Origin: Pseudomonadota bacterium | Lineage (GTDB): Bacteria; Pseudomonadota; Gammaproteobacteria; Xanthomonadales; Ahniellaceae | Length of the DNA: 64,000 bases | Assembly: GCA_022843465.1 (NCBI GenBank) | Contig: JALHNO010000014.1 | Coordinates: forward strand, 111,944-175,943 | Reading direction: 5' to 3' | Shown: positions 1 through 7,593 of the stretch, one piece after another | Layout of the letters: every line of letters begins with the position of its first letter | How positions within the stretch are numbered: position 1 is the stretch's first letter | Translations under genes and position numbers: made by a program | The notes under the pieces: generated by a model | What the model was told of the DNA's origin: nothing | What the model saw: the letters and a program-made list of their open reading frames with translations, nothing else | Database searches by the model: none

Positions 1-459
1 CTGCGGCTGCGCGCCGCGGCCAGTGCCGGTCTGCTGCTGGCCCTGCTCAGCCAGTTGTTGCTGGCGTTCTCGATGGCGCTGTTCGCCGAACCGCTGGCGC
101 AGCTTTATACCCGCGATGCGGCGCTCGCTGCACTGGCGGCGCAACTGTTGATCATCTGTGCGATCTTCCAGTTTTCCGATGGCCTGCAGGCGGTCGCGGC
201 TTCGGCCTTGCGCGGGCTTCAGGACGTGCGCGTGCCGGCCCTGCTGACCTTGCTGGCGTACTGGGGCGTCGGCATGAGTACCGGCTACTGGCTGGCGTTT
301 GGCCGCGGCCTGGGCGTGCATGGCATGTGGTGGGGCCTGGCTGCGGGTCTGTCGGCAGCCGCCCTGTTCCTGCTGCTGCGGCTCAGCTGGCGACTTCGTC
401 AGCCGAACCCGGAACCGGCGCCTACCCCTACCTTTGGCAGCGGACAGGAGCATGCTTAG
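1..459 (+). CDS. MATE-family multidrug exporter, C-terminal part
   Basis: The reading frame is open from the first base, so only the last 152 residues are in the window and the start lies outside it. The visible part holds about four hydrophobic segments (LLLALLSQLLLAFSMALF, LLIICAIFQFSDGLQAVAA, LLTLLAYWGVGMSTGYWLAF, MWWGLAAGLSAAALFLLL). The stretch FQFSDGLQAVAASALRGLQD followed by a G-rich penultimate helix is typical of NorM/MdtK-type inner-membrane exporters that move cationic drugs against Na+ or H+. The tail after the last helix is Pro-rich and short, as usual. The substrate cannot be read from this fragment. It stops 146 bp before sppA on the same strand. Confidence 0.85.
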   Translation: MRLRAAASAGLLLALLSQLLLAFSMALFAEPLAQLYTRDAALAALAAQLLIICAIFQFSDGLQAVAASALRGLQDVRVPALLTLLAYWGVGMSTGYWLAFGRGLGVHGMWWGLAAGLSAAALFLLLRLSWRLRQPNPEPAPTPTFGSGQEHA

Positions 460-605
460 CCAGTATTCTAGCCGCCGACAGCTTCTCGCGATCCGTTCGC
501 GCCACCCACGCACCGGATCTGCCCCTCGATGTGAAGTCCTGGCGGCTGCCCGCAGCGCGCCCGGATTCCGATTTCGAACTCACCCTCCTGACTGAACGAG
601 CGCCC

Positions 606-2480
606 ATGACCGCCACCACTACCCCCGCACGTCGTCCAACCGCCTTCTGGCGATTTCTTACCGGCTCCTGGCAGGCGCTGGAGTTCTCGCGCAATCTGGC
701 GCTGAATCTGCTGTTCCTGTTCATCGTGGTGTTCTTGCTGATCGCGATCTTCAGCGGTGGCCAGAAAAAAATCCTGCCGAAGACCGCATTGGTGCTCAAT
801 CCCTCGGGAATGATCGTCGAGCAGTTCTCGTCCAGCCCGATCGATCGCGCCATTGCCTCGGCGACCGGAGAGGAGCAGCCGGAGACCCAACTGCGCGACA
901 TCATCAAGGCGCTGGAATCTGCTGCCGAAGATCCCAACATCGATCGGGTGCTGTTGATTCCGCACAACATCACCGGGATGGGTCCGGCAACCGGGCGCGA
1001 GTTTGCTGCTGCCCTTGCGCGCTTCAAGGAGAGCAAGAAGCCGCTGTACGCGATGGCCGACGCCTACTCCCAGCAGACCTATCTGCTGGCGGCACAGGCG
1101 GACAAGGTGTTCATGGATCCGGAAGGTGCGGTTCTGCTGGAAGGCATGGCGCGTTACCGGACCTACTTCAAGGGCGCGTTCGACAAGTTCGGTATCGAGC
1201 CGCATCTGTTCCGTGTAGGCGAATTCAAGTCCGCCGGTGAGCCCTATATCCGCAGCGATGCCTCGCCGGAAGCCAAGGAAGCCGATCTGTTCTGGATGGG
1301 CGACATCTGGCAGCGCATGCTGACCGATATTGCGACGGCGCGCGGTACCACGCCGGAGGCCCTGGCCGCGATGATCGACGGCTACGTCGATTCGATCAGT
1401 GCCGTCGGCGGTGATCTGGGCAAGCTTGCACTCGACCAGAAGCTGGTCGATGGGCTGCTGACGCGGCAACAACTGCGCGACATGATGATCAAGGAAGGTA
1501 TCGAGGACGAGGACGAGCATACCTTCCGCCAGATCGGCTTCACCAACTACGTGGCACGGCAGAATGCGCTGCCGAAGTTTCCCGGCAGCAACCAGGTGGC
1601 TATCGTCATCGCCGAAGGTTCGATCGTGGATGGCGACCAGTCCCCGGGCACCGTGGGCGGCGACTCGACCAGTCGTCTGCTGCGCAATGCCCGCGAGGAT
1701 GAGGATGTCAAGGCCGTCGTGCTGCGCGTCGACTCACCCGGTGGCGGTGTGTTTCCGTCGGAACTGATTCGCCGCGAAGTCGAATTGATCCAGGCTGCCG
1801 GCAAGCCGGTGGTGGTCTCGATGGGCGATCTCGCTGCTTCCGGCGGTTACTGGATCAGCATGAATGCCGACGAGATCGTTGCCGACCCCAGCACGATCAC
1901 CGGCTCGATCGGAATCTTCGGTCTGTTCATGAATGTTCCCGAGGCGATGGGCAAGGTCGGTCTGAACACCGATGGCGTTGCCACCACCTGGCTGGCCGGT
2001 GCCTTCGATCCCACCCGTGAACTTGATCCGCGTATCGGCGCGATGATCCAGCAGGTCATCAACAACGGCTATGCCAACTTCATCGGTCGTGTCGCCGAAG
2101 CCCGCGAGCAGGACGTCGACGCCATCGACAAGATTGCCCGTGGCCGGGTCTGGAGCGGAGCGCAGGCGATGGAGCGCGGACTGGTGGATCGGCTGGGCTC
2201 GTTCGATGATGCGATCCGCAGCGCCGCCAAGCGCGCCAAGCTTGACGACTATGAGACGCGCTATATCGAGAAGGAGCCGACGCCGTTCGAAGCCTTCATG
2301 GCCGGCATGTCGCAGTCACATCTGGGTGCCTTCCTGGGCGCGCGCGGCTGGCTCAGTCCGATCTCGACACTTAGCGATCGGCCCGATGCCGAACTGGCCC
2401 AGCTGAAGGCCCTGCTGCAGAACCCGCACCCGGGCCTGCCGGTGTCGGTGCAGGCGCATTGCGAGTGCGGTGTTCAGTAG
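606..2480 (+). CDS. sppA: signal peptide peptidase SppA, 67K type
   Basis: A 624-residue inner-membrane serine protease that degrades cleaved signal peptides. One N-terminal transmembrane helix (about residues 29-48, LALNLLFLFIVVFLLIAIF) is followed by two tandem SppA/ClpP-fold repeats. The catalytic dyad of the family is visible: Lys208 in EFKSAGEPY of the first repeat and Ser412 in MGDLAASGGYW of the second, close to Lys209 and Ser409 of the E. coli enzyme. The length matches the long (67K) form rather than the short single-domain form. The frame is open upstream to 327, but the ATG at 606 gives the usual short cytoplasmic leader before the membrane helix, so I place the start there. Confidence 0.95.
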   Translation: MTATTTPARRPTAFWRFLTGSWQALEFSRNLALNLLFLFIVVFLLIAIFSGGQKKILPKTALVLNPSGMIVEQFSSSPIDRAIASATGEEQPETQLRDIIKALESAAEDPNIDRVLLIPHNITGMGPATGREFAAALARFKESKKPLYAMADAYSQQTYLLAAQADKVFMDPEGAVLLEGMARYRTYFKGAFDKFGIEPHLFRVGEFKSAGEPYIRSDASPEAKEADLFWMGDIWQRMLTDIATARGTTPEALAAMIDGYVDSISAVGGDLGKLALDQKLVDGLLTRQQLRDMMIKEGIEDEDEHTFRQIGFTNYVARQNALPKFPGSNQVAIVIAEGSIVDGDQSPGTVGGDSTSRLLRNAREDEDVKAVVLRVDSPGGGVFPSELIRREVELIQAAGKPVVVSMGDLAASGGYWISMNADEIVADPSTITGSIGIFGLFMNVPEAMGKVGLNTDGVATTWLAGAFDPTRELDPRIGAMIQQVINNGYANFIGRVAEAREQDVDAIDKIARGRVWSGAQAMERGLVDRLGSFDDAIRSAAKRAKLDDYETRYIEKEPTPFEAFMAGMSQSHLGAFLGARGWLSPISTLSDRPDAELAQLKALLQNPHPGLPVSVQAHCECGVQ

Positions 2481-2516
2481 ACCAGATGATGCGGGCCTTC
2501 GCCTGATCGCCTGATC

Positions 2517-2542
2517 GCGACCATCCCGGCTGGGGTGGTCGC
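2517..2542 (+). terminator. hairpin after sppA, terminator-like
   Basis: An 11-bp stem (GCGACCATCCC with GGGGTGGTCGC, one G-U wobble) closes a GGCT loop 36 bp after the sppA stop. No T-run follows, so it may be an mRNA 3'-end hairpin or a Rho-assisted site rather than a classic intrinsic terminator. Confidence 0.45.
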
Positions 2543-2576
2543 ATCAACGGCCGTTGCAAGCGCCCGCCCAGGCGCA

Positions 2577-2616
2577 CTGTCCGGAGCGGACAGCAGACCG
2601 CTACGGACACTGTCCG
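2577..2616. promoter_or_regulatory. paired palindromes, probable enhancer (UAS) for the sigma-54 regulator
   Basis: Two palindromes built from the same half-site lie side by side. CTGTCCG-GAG-CGGACAG is at 2577-2593 and CGGACA-C-TGTCCG at 2604-2616, giving four TGTCCG/CGGACA half-sites within 40 bp. The second ends about 40 bp upstream of the -24 element of the sigma-54 promoter at 2655, a usual place for binding of an NtrC-type activator. The likely binder is the response regulator encoded at 7594-8943, but that is inference. Confidence 0.7.
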
Positions 2617-2654
2617 AAATCCGGTAAATCATTAAAAAACAATGGTTTATATGT

Positions 2655-2670
2655 TGGCATGAATGCTGCG
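2655..2670 (+). promoter_or_regulatory. sigma-54 (-24/-12) promoter of the ABC export operon
   Basis: TGGCATG-AATG-CTGCG matches the RpoN consensus TGGCACG-N4-TTGCW. The invariant GG (2656-2657) and GC (2668-2669) are separated by exactly 10 bp. A transcript would begin near 2681, about 17 bp before the ATG of the small membrane peptide at 2698. Paired palindromes upstream and an NtrC-type activator gene in the same cluster support the call. Confidence 0.75.
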
Positions 2671-2697
2671 GTGCTGAGGCATCCAGCAGGTGATGCC

Positions 2698-2826
2698 ATG
2701 AACACAGTTGCTACTTCAGTCGAATACAACGACGCACCCCGGGGCAGCGCGCGGCGCCTGCTGTTCAAGATCGGCGGCGCTCTTCTGTTCTCCCTGGCGA
2801 TGGTCGTGGTCGGGAGTCTGCTGTGA
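2698..2826 (+). CDS. small single-span membrane protein heading the ABC export operon
   Basis: A 42-residue peptide starting MNTVATSVEYNDAP. It has a basic patch (RRLLFK) followed by one hydrophobic helix (IGGALLFSLAMVVVGSLL) that runs to the C-terminus, so it is expected in the inner membrane with a cytoplasmic N-terminus. The frame is open further upstream, and ATG 2659 is in frame, but that codon lies inside the sigma-54 promoter, so ATG 2698 is preferred. Its stop overlaps the GTG start of the fusion-protein gene (GTGA), which suggests translational coupling. I do not recognise a family; it could be a small accessory subunit of the exporter. Confidence 0.6.
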   Translation: MNTVATSVEYNDAPRGSARRLLFKIGGALLFSLAMVVVGSLL

Positions 2827-4091
2827 TCCGCGACACCTCGGGGCAGGACCGCAGCATGGAACTGCCAGCTGTCGCTGGTCAGTCCGTGCGCCGCTATGCC
2901 CGCTGGCTCGTGTTGCTGGCCGTGTTGGCGATACCGGTGTTTCTGCTGATCGGCTGGATGTCGAGCGAGCGCTCGATCAGTGCCGAACGATTGCGCATTG
3001 CCGAAGTCAGCCGGGGCACGCTCATTCGCGATGCTTCGGTGAATGGCCGCATCGTGGCCGCGGTCAGCCCGACCCTTGCGGCACCAGCGCCGGCGACGGT
3101 GAGTCTGCGCATCAGTGCCGGCGATGCGGTGAACAAGGGCGATCTGCTGGCTGTGCTCGATTCCAAGGAGCTGAGCAACCAGATGCAGCGCGAACGCGCG
3201 GCACTGGATGAGCTGCAGGCCCAGGTCGACCGTGCCGCGATCCTCACCGACAAGCAGAAACTGCTGGCGCGTCGCGATGCTGACGAGGCCGAAGTGACGC
3301 GACTCGGCGCCGAGCGCGAATTGCAGCGCAGTGCTGCCGGATTCAAGCGTGGTGCCATCGCCGAGGTCGACTATCTGCGCGCCCAGGATGCGCTCAAGAG
3401 TGCCGAAATTCGTGCCCGTCATGCTGCCGCTGCGGCCGAGTTGGAAGGCCGCGATGTCGTGCTCGACCTGCGTTCGCGACAGCAGCAGCTGGCGCGCCAG
3501 CGCCTGGTTTTCGAAGACGCCAGACGACGCGTCGAAGAGCTGCAGGTTCGCTCGCCAGTGGACGGTGTGGTGGGTACGCTGGCGGTTGCCGATCGCGCTG
3601 TGGTGACCACCGGCGCAGCGCTGATGACCGTGGTTGACCTTTCCCGCCTCGAGGTTGAAATCGAAGTGCCCGAGAGCTACGCCGATGATCTCGGGATCGG
3701 CATGACGGTGGAAGTCACCATCGCCGGCCAACTGCACGTGGCCAGCCTCTCGGCAATTTCCCCTGAAGTGGTGGCCAACCAGGTGCTCGGTCGTGCCCGC
3801 TTCAGCAACGCGCAGCCGGACGGCCTGAGGCAGAACCAGCGGGTCACCGCGCGCGTGCTGATCGAAGAGAAGCCCGATGTGCTGATGCTGGCGCGTGGTC
3901 CCTTCCTGGAGGCGGGTGGTGGCCGCAAGGCCTGGGTCATCAAGGGCGGCATTGCCGAGCAGCGCGATATCCGGATCGGCTCCACCAGTGTCGCGGCCGT
4001 GGAAATTCTGGAAGGACTCGTCGTAGGCGATCAGGTAGTGATCGCCGGCGCGGATCTTTTTGGCGAGGCCACACGGGTCCAGATCAATTGA
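2823..4091 (+). CDS. HlyD/MacA-type periplasmic adaptor (membrane fusion protein)
   Basis: A protein of up to 422 residues that would link the inner-membrane ABC transporter of this operon to an outer-membrane channel. An N-terminal membrane anchor (WLVLLAVLAIPVFLLIGWM) is followed by a first lipoyl half-motif (APAPATVSLRISAGDAVNKG), a long alpha-helical hairpin rich in Ala, Arg and Glu (about residues 120-235), the second lipoyl half (VRSPVDGVVGTLAVADRAVV), a beta-barrel and a membrane-proximal domain. The GTG start overlaps the preceding stop codon. An ATG at 2856 (MELPAVAG) is an alternative start and does not change the domains. No outer-membrane channel gene is present, so a shared TolC-type protein is presumed. 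Confidence 0.88.
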   Translation: MIRDTSGQDRSMELPAVAGQSVRRYARWLVLLAVLAIPVFLLIGWMSSERSISAERLRIAEVSRGTLIRDASVNGRIVAAVSPTLAAPAPATVSLRISAGDAVNKGDLLAVLDSKELSNQMQRERAALDELQAQVDRAAILTDKQKLLARRDADEAEVTRLGAERELQRSAAGFKRGAIAEVDYLRAQDALKSAEIRARHAAAAAELEGRDVVLDLRSRQQQLARQRLVFEDARRRVEELQVRSPVDGVVGTLAVADRAVVTTGAALMTVVDLSRLEVEIEVPESYADDLGIGMTVEVTIAGQLHVASLSAISPEVVANQVLGRARFSNAQPDGLRQNQRVTARVLIEEKPDVLMLARGPFLEAGGGRKAWVIKGGIAEQRDIRIGSTSVAAVEILEGLVVGDQVVIAGADLFGEATRVQIN

Positions 4092-4170
4092 GTTTCAGCT
4101 GGCAAGGGTCAGCGAGTGATGGCAAGTCAGATCGCTTTGCAACGAACACATCCCATCAACGGAGAGCCTC

Positions 4171-4890
4171 ATGCTCAAGATGCAGAACCTCAGCAAGGTC
4201 TATCGAACGCACATGATTGAAACCCAGGCCCTGCGCGGCTTTGACATCCATGTGCGTGAGGGCGAGTTCGTGGCGGTCACCGGGCCGTCTGGCTCTGGCA
4301 AGACGACGTTTCTCAACATTGCCGGATTGCTGGAGGAGTTTTCCTCGGGCGAGTATCTGATCGATGGCGTGAATGTGGCGGGTCTCGACGACAATGCCCG
4401 TTCGCGGCTGCGCAACGAAAAGATCGGCTTCATCTTTCAGGGCTTCAATCTGATTCCGGATCTGAACCTGTTCGACAACGTCGACGTACCCCTGCGCTAC
4501 CGCGGCTTCGACAGTGCCGAGCGCAGACGCCGGATCGAACAGTCGCTGACCCAGGTCGGGCTTGCTTCGAGACAGCGCCACTACCCGGCCGAACTCTCGG
4601 GCGGCCAGCAACAGCGTGTTGCCATCGCGCGTGCGCTGGCCGGCTCGCCCAAGCTGCTGCTTGCCGATGAGCCAACCGGAAATCTCGACTCCAATATGGC
4701 GCGCGGCGTGATGGAGCTGCTGGAAGAGATCAATGCAGCAGGCACCACCATTTTGATGGTGACCCACGATCCCGAGCTTGCGGCGCGCGCACAGCGCAAC
4801 GTGCACATCATCGATGGCCAGGTGTCCGATCTGGAGCACGAGACGCGCCGTGCACTGGCTTCGTTGTCGACCACGCCGGAAGCCGTCTGA
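4171..4890 (+). CDS. ABC transporter ATPase, MacB/LolD type
   Basis: A 239-residue ATPase subunit that powers the two permeases encoded next to it. All ABC motifs are present: Walker A GPSGSGKTTF, the Q-loop FIFQGFNLIP, the signature LSGGQQQRVAIARAL, Walker B LLLADEPTGNLDS and the switch His in MVTHDPE. The length and the GNLDS motif fit the family serving MacB/FtsX-type permeases that work as mechanotransmitters on periplasmic or membrane substrates. The ATG at 4171 is preceded by a good GGAGAG ribosome binding site. The gene ends 10 bp before the first permease. Confidence 0.92.
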   Translation: MLKMQNLSKVYRTHMIETQALRGFDIHVREGEFVAVTGPSGSGKTTFLNIAGLLEEFSSGEYLIDGVNVAGLDDNARSRLRNEKIGFIFQGFNLIPDLNLFDNVDVPLRYRGFDSAERRRRIEQSLTQVGLASRQRHYPAELSGGQQQRVAIARALAGSPKLLLADEPTGNLDSNMARGVMELLEEINAAGTTILMVTHDPELAARAQRNVHIIDGQVSDLEHETRRALASLSTTPEAV

Positions 4891-4900
4891 GGAGTTCAGC

Positions 4901-6214
4901 ATGTTCCGCTACTACCTGAGTCTCGGATTTCGCAGCCTGCGCCGCAATCCCGTGCTTACCGCGCTGATGGTACTGACGCTGTCGGTGGGCGTTGCCGCCA
5001 GCATCACCACGCTGACCATTCTGCACGCGATGTCGGGCAATCCGCTGCCGCACAAGAACGAACAGCTGCTGGTGCCCCTGCTGGACAATCTTCCGGCCGA
5101 CAACGGCAACGACGATGGTGAGCCGCCCGAACAGCTGACCTTCATGGATGCCATGAAGCTGTGGGAGCAGAAGGCAGCATCCAGGCAGACTCCGCTGTAT
5201 GGGCTGTCGCCGGCAATCGACTCCGGTCGCGCCGACCTGCCGCCCTTTTTTACCGAGGGCGTTGCCATTGGCCGTGACTTCTTCGCCATGTTCGAAGCCC
5301 CGTTCCTGTACGGTGACGCGTGGTCGGCCGAAGAGGATGCACGCGCGGCCAAGGTGGCGGTGATCAGCCGAAGCCTTGCCGATCGGCTCTTCGACAGCGG
5401 CAGCAATCCGGTCGGCAAGACGGTTCGCATCAGCGACAACGATTTCTCCATCGTCGGAGTGCTCGACAGCTGGAACCCGGTGCCCAAGGTCTATCGCCTG
5501 ATCGGCAGCGAACGCTTCGACACCAGCGAAGATGTGTTTGTGCCCATCCGTACCGCGGTTGCGCTCGAGTTCGACCGCAATGGCAGCATGGACTGCAGCA
5601 GCGAGCCGCCAGCGCCCGGTTTTCAGGGTTACCTGCAGTCCGAGTGCAACTGGGTGCAGTACTGGGCCGAGTTGGACGCCGCGTCGTCGCGTTCCCGCTA
5701 TGCCGACTATCTGCTCGCCTATGTCAACGAGCAGAAGGCGCTCGGCCGGTTTGTCAGGCCGCCCAACAACCGGCTGTACAACGTCGGCGAATGGCTGGAT
5801 TCGCGCGGCGTGGTCGATGACGACACGCGGACTTCGACCTGGCTTTCGTTCGCTTTCCTGCTGGTCTGCCTGGTCAATACCGTGGGCCTGCTGCTGGCCA
5901 AATTCAGCGCTCGACCGGGTGAGATCGGCGTGCGCCGCGCGCTCGGGGCGACGCGCGCGGATGTGTTCCGCCAGTACCTGACCGAGGCGGCGGTCATCGG
6001 TGTGGTGGGCGCCTTGATCGGCCTGGTGCTGACCTGGAGCGCACTCGCCTACATCCGGAGTCTCGATGCCAGCCTCGCCCTGGTCACCCGTCTGGACGGC
6101 ACCATGCTGGTGACTGCGGTAGCAGTCTCGATCGCAGCCAGCCTGCTGGCCGGACTGCTGCCGACCTGGCGGGCCTGCCAGGTGGTACCGGCGTTGCAAC
6201 TCAAGAGCCAGTAG
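4901..6214 (+). CDS. MacB/FtsX-type ABC transporter permease 1
   Basis: A 437-residue inner-membrane permease. One transmembrane helix near the N-terminus (LMVLTLSVGVAASITTLTIL) is followed by a large periplasmic MacB_PCD-like domain (about residues 45-310) and three C-terminal helices. The FtsX-type cytoplasmic loop GEIGVRRALGATRADVFRQY lies between the last helices and contacts the ATPase. It starts 10 bp after the ATPase gene with a GGAG site upstream. With the second permease it should form a heterodimer. A substrate cannot be inferred; related cassettes export peptides, lipids or lipoproteins. Confidence 0.88.
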   Translation: MFRYYLSLGFRSLRRNPVLTALMVLTLSVGVAASITTLTILHAMSGNPLPHKNEQLLVPLLDNLPADNGNDDGEPPEQLTFMDAMKLWEQKAASRQTPLYGLSPAIDSGRADLPPFFTEGVAIGRDFFAMFEAPFLYGDAWSAEEDARAAKVAVISRSLADRLFDSGSNPVGKTVRISDNDFSIVGVLDSWNPVPKVYRLIGSERFDTSEDVFVPIRTAVALEFDRNGSMDCSSEPPAPGFQGYLQSECNWVQYWAELDAASSRSRYADYLLAYVNEQKALGRFVRPPNNRLYNVGEWLDSRGVVDDDTRTSTWLSFAFLLVCLVNTVGLLLAKFSARPGEIGVRRALGATRADVFRQYLTEAAVIGVVGALIGLVLTWSALAYIRSLDASLALVTRLDGTMLVTAVAVSIAASLLAGLLPTWRACQVVPALQLKSQ

Positions 6215-6279
6215 GAAACGCACAACGGGCGCGCTCGTTTACGCCCCATTGCCATCCAATCCAGCCAACGGGATATCCC

Positions 6280-7506
6280 ATGGAAGTTCGACCGATTCTG
6301 TCTGCCATGCTGCGCAACAAGACCGCGCCCCTGCTGATTGCCGCCCAGGTTGCCCTGACTCTGGCGATCATCTGCAATGCGCTCTACATCATCCGCGACC
6401 GCCTGAGTACAGCGGCGCGTCCGACCGGTGCCGATGAGACGAATCTGTTCGAGATCCGCTTCTATCCGCATCGCCCGATTGCCGATATCCGCGGCATGCA
6501 GATCCGCGATCTGGAGGCGTTGCGGGCGATTCCGGGTGTGCGTTCAGTCGCCTGGGTAAATCAGATTCCGCTCGGGCAATCAAGCTGGAACATCGGCGGG
6601 CTCACTACCGAGCCGGGCAAGCGCGACAGCAACATCCAGGCGACCTATTATTTCAGCGGTGGCTCGCTGATCGATACCTTCGGACTCAGGCTGATCGAGG
6701 GGCGCGACTTCCAGTCGTCCGAGGTGGTCGAAAGTGATCCGCGCAAGGAGCGCGCGGAGCCACAGGTGATGATCATCACGCGGGCGCTGGCCGAGCTGCT
6801 TTTTCCCGGTGCGGCCTCGGTCGTCGGCAAGTCCTTCTATCTGGGTGGCAGCGACGATGCCAAGCCGGTCCGCATCGTCGGTGTCGTCGAGCGCCTGCAG
6901 AGCCCCAGCGCACCCGCAGGTGCCCGTGCCGAGCTGAGCATGATTGCGCCGATCACCTATCTTGATGGCTATACGCGCTATGCCGTGCGCGCCGAGCCAG
7001 GCCAGCGCGAGCGCGTGATGGCGGAAGCTGAGAAAGCCTTGCTGGCGCTGAGCAATGATCGCGTCCTGCTCGGCAAGGGCGGATTCGATGAATTGCGCGC
7101 GCGGCGTTATTCGGGAGAACGCATCATGGCCGGCTTGCTGATTGCAGTGACCGGCTTTCTGCTGCTGATCACGGCCAGCGGTATCGTCGGTATCGCCAGT
7201 CTCTGGGTCAATCAACGGCGCAAGCAGATCGGTGTCCGCCGCGCGCTGGGTGGCCGCCGCGTCGACATCCTGCGCTACTTCGTCACCGAGAACGCAATCA
7301 TCACGACGGCTGGTGTTCTGGTCGGCCTGAGTCTCGCGTTGGCGCTGAATCACGTTCTGGTCGGCGCCATCGAGCTGCCACGGCTGCCGCTGATCTATCT
7401 GGGTCTTGGCGCCCTCGTGATGTGGTTGCTGGGGCTGCTGGCGGTCTCCGGGCCGGCCTGGCGTGCCGCCCAGGTTTCGCCGGCGATCGCGACGCGCAGC
7501 GTCTGA
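6280..7506 (+). CDS. MacB/FtsX-type ABC transporter permease 2
   Basis: A 408-residue partner of the preceding permease with the same layout: an N-terminal helix (LLIAAQVALTLAIICNALYI), a periplasmic domain (about 40-280) and three C-terminal helices around the loop RKQIGVRRALGGRRVDILRY. The periplasmic parts of the two permeases differ strongly while the C-terminal FtsX core is alike, as expected for a heterodimer. It lies 65 bp after permease 1 and 87 bp before the response regulator gene, all on the same strand. Confidence 0.88.
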   Translation: MEVRPILSAMLRNKTAPLLIAAQVALTLAIICNALYIIRDRLSTAARPTGADETNLFEIRFYPHRPIADIRGMQIRDLEALRAIPGVRSVAWVNQIPLGQSSWNIGGLTTEPGKRDSNIQATYYFSGGSLIDTFGLRLIEGRDFQSSEVVESDPRKERAEPQVMIITRALAELLFPGAASVVGKSFYLGGSDDAKPVRIVGVVERLQSPSAPAGARAELSMIAPITYLDGYTRYAVRAEPGQRERVMAEAEKALLALSNDRVLLGKGGFDELRARRYSGERIMAGLLIAVTGFLLLITASGIVGIASLWVNQRRKQIGVRRALGGRRVDILRYFVTENAIITTAGVLVGLSLALALNHVLVGAIELPRLPLIYLGLGALVMWLLGLLAVSGPAWRAAQVSPAIATRSV

Positions 7507-7593
7507 TGGCACCGCGGCCGACTGCCCCTCGGCGTGGATGCCATCCGCGCTGGCGCCTGATGCATCTTCGCCACAGCCCCGTACAATTCCGCC

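Noticed and set aside
468..1520. Long open frame antisense to sppA
   Set aside because: It is compositional shadow in GC-rich DNA; sppA on the other strand has full family motifs and the antisense frame has none.
7501..7593. Second sigma-54 promoter before the response regulator (TGGCACC at 7507)
   Set aside because: The -24-like GGCA is there, but no GC occurs at the required 10-bp distance.
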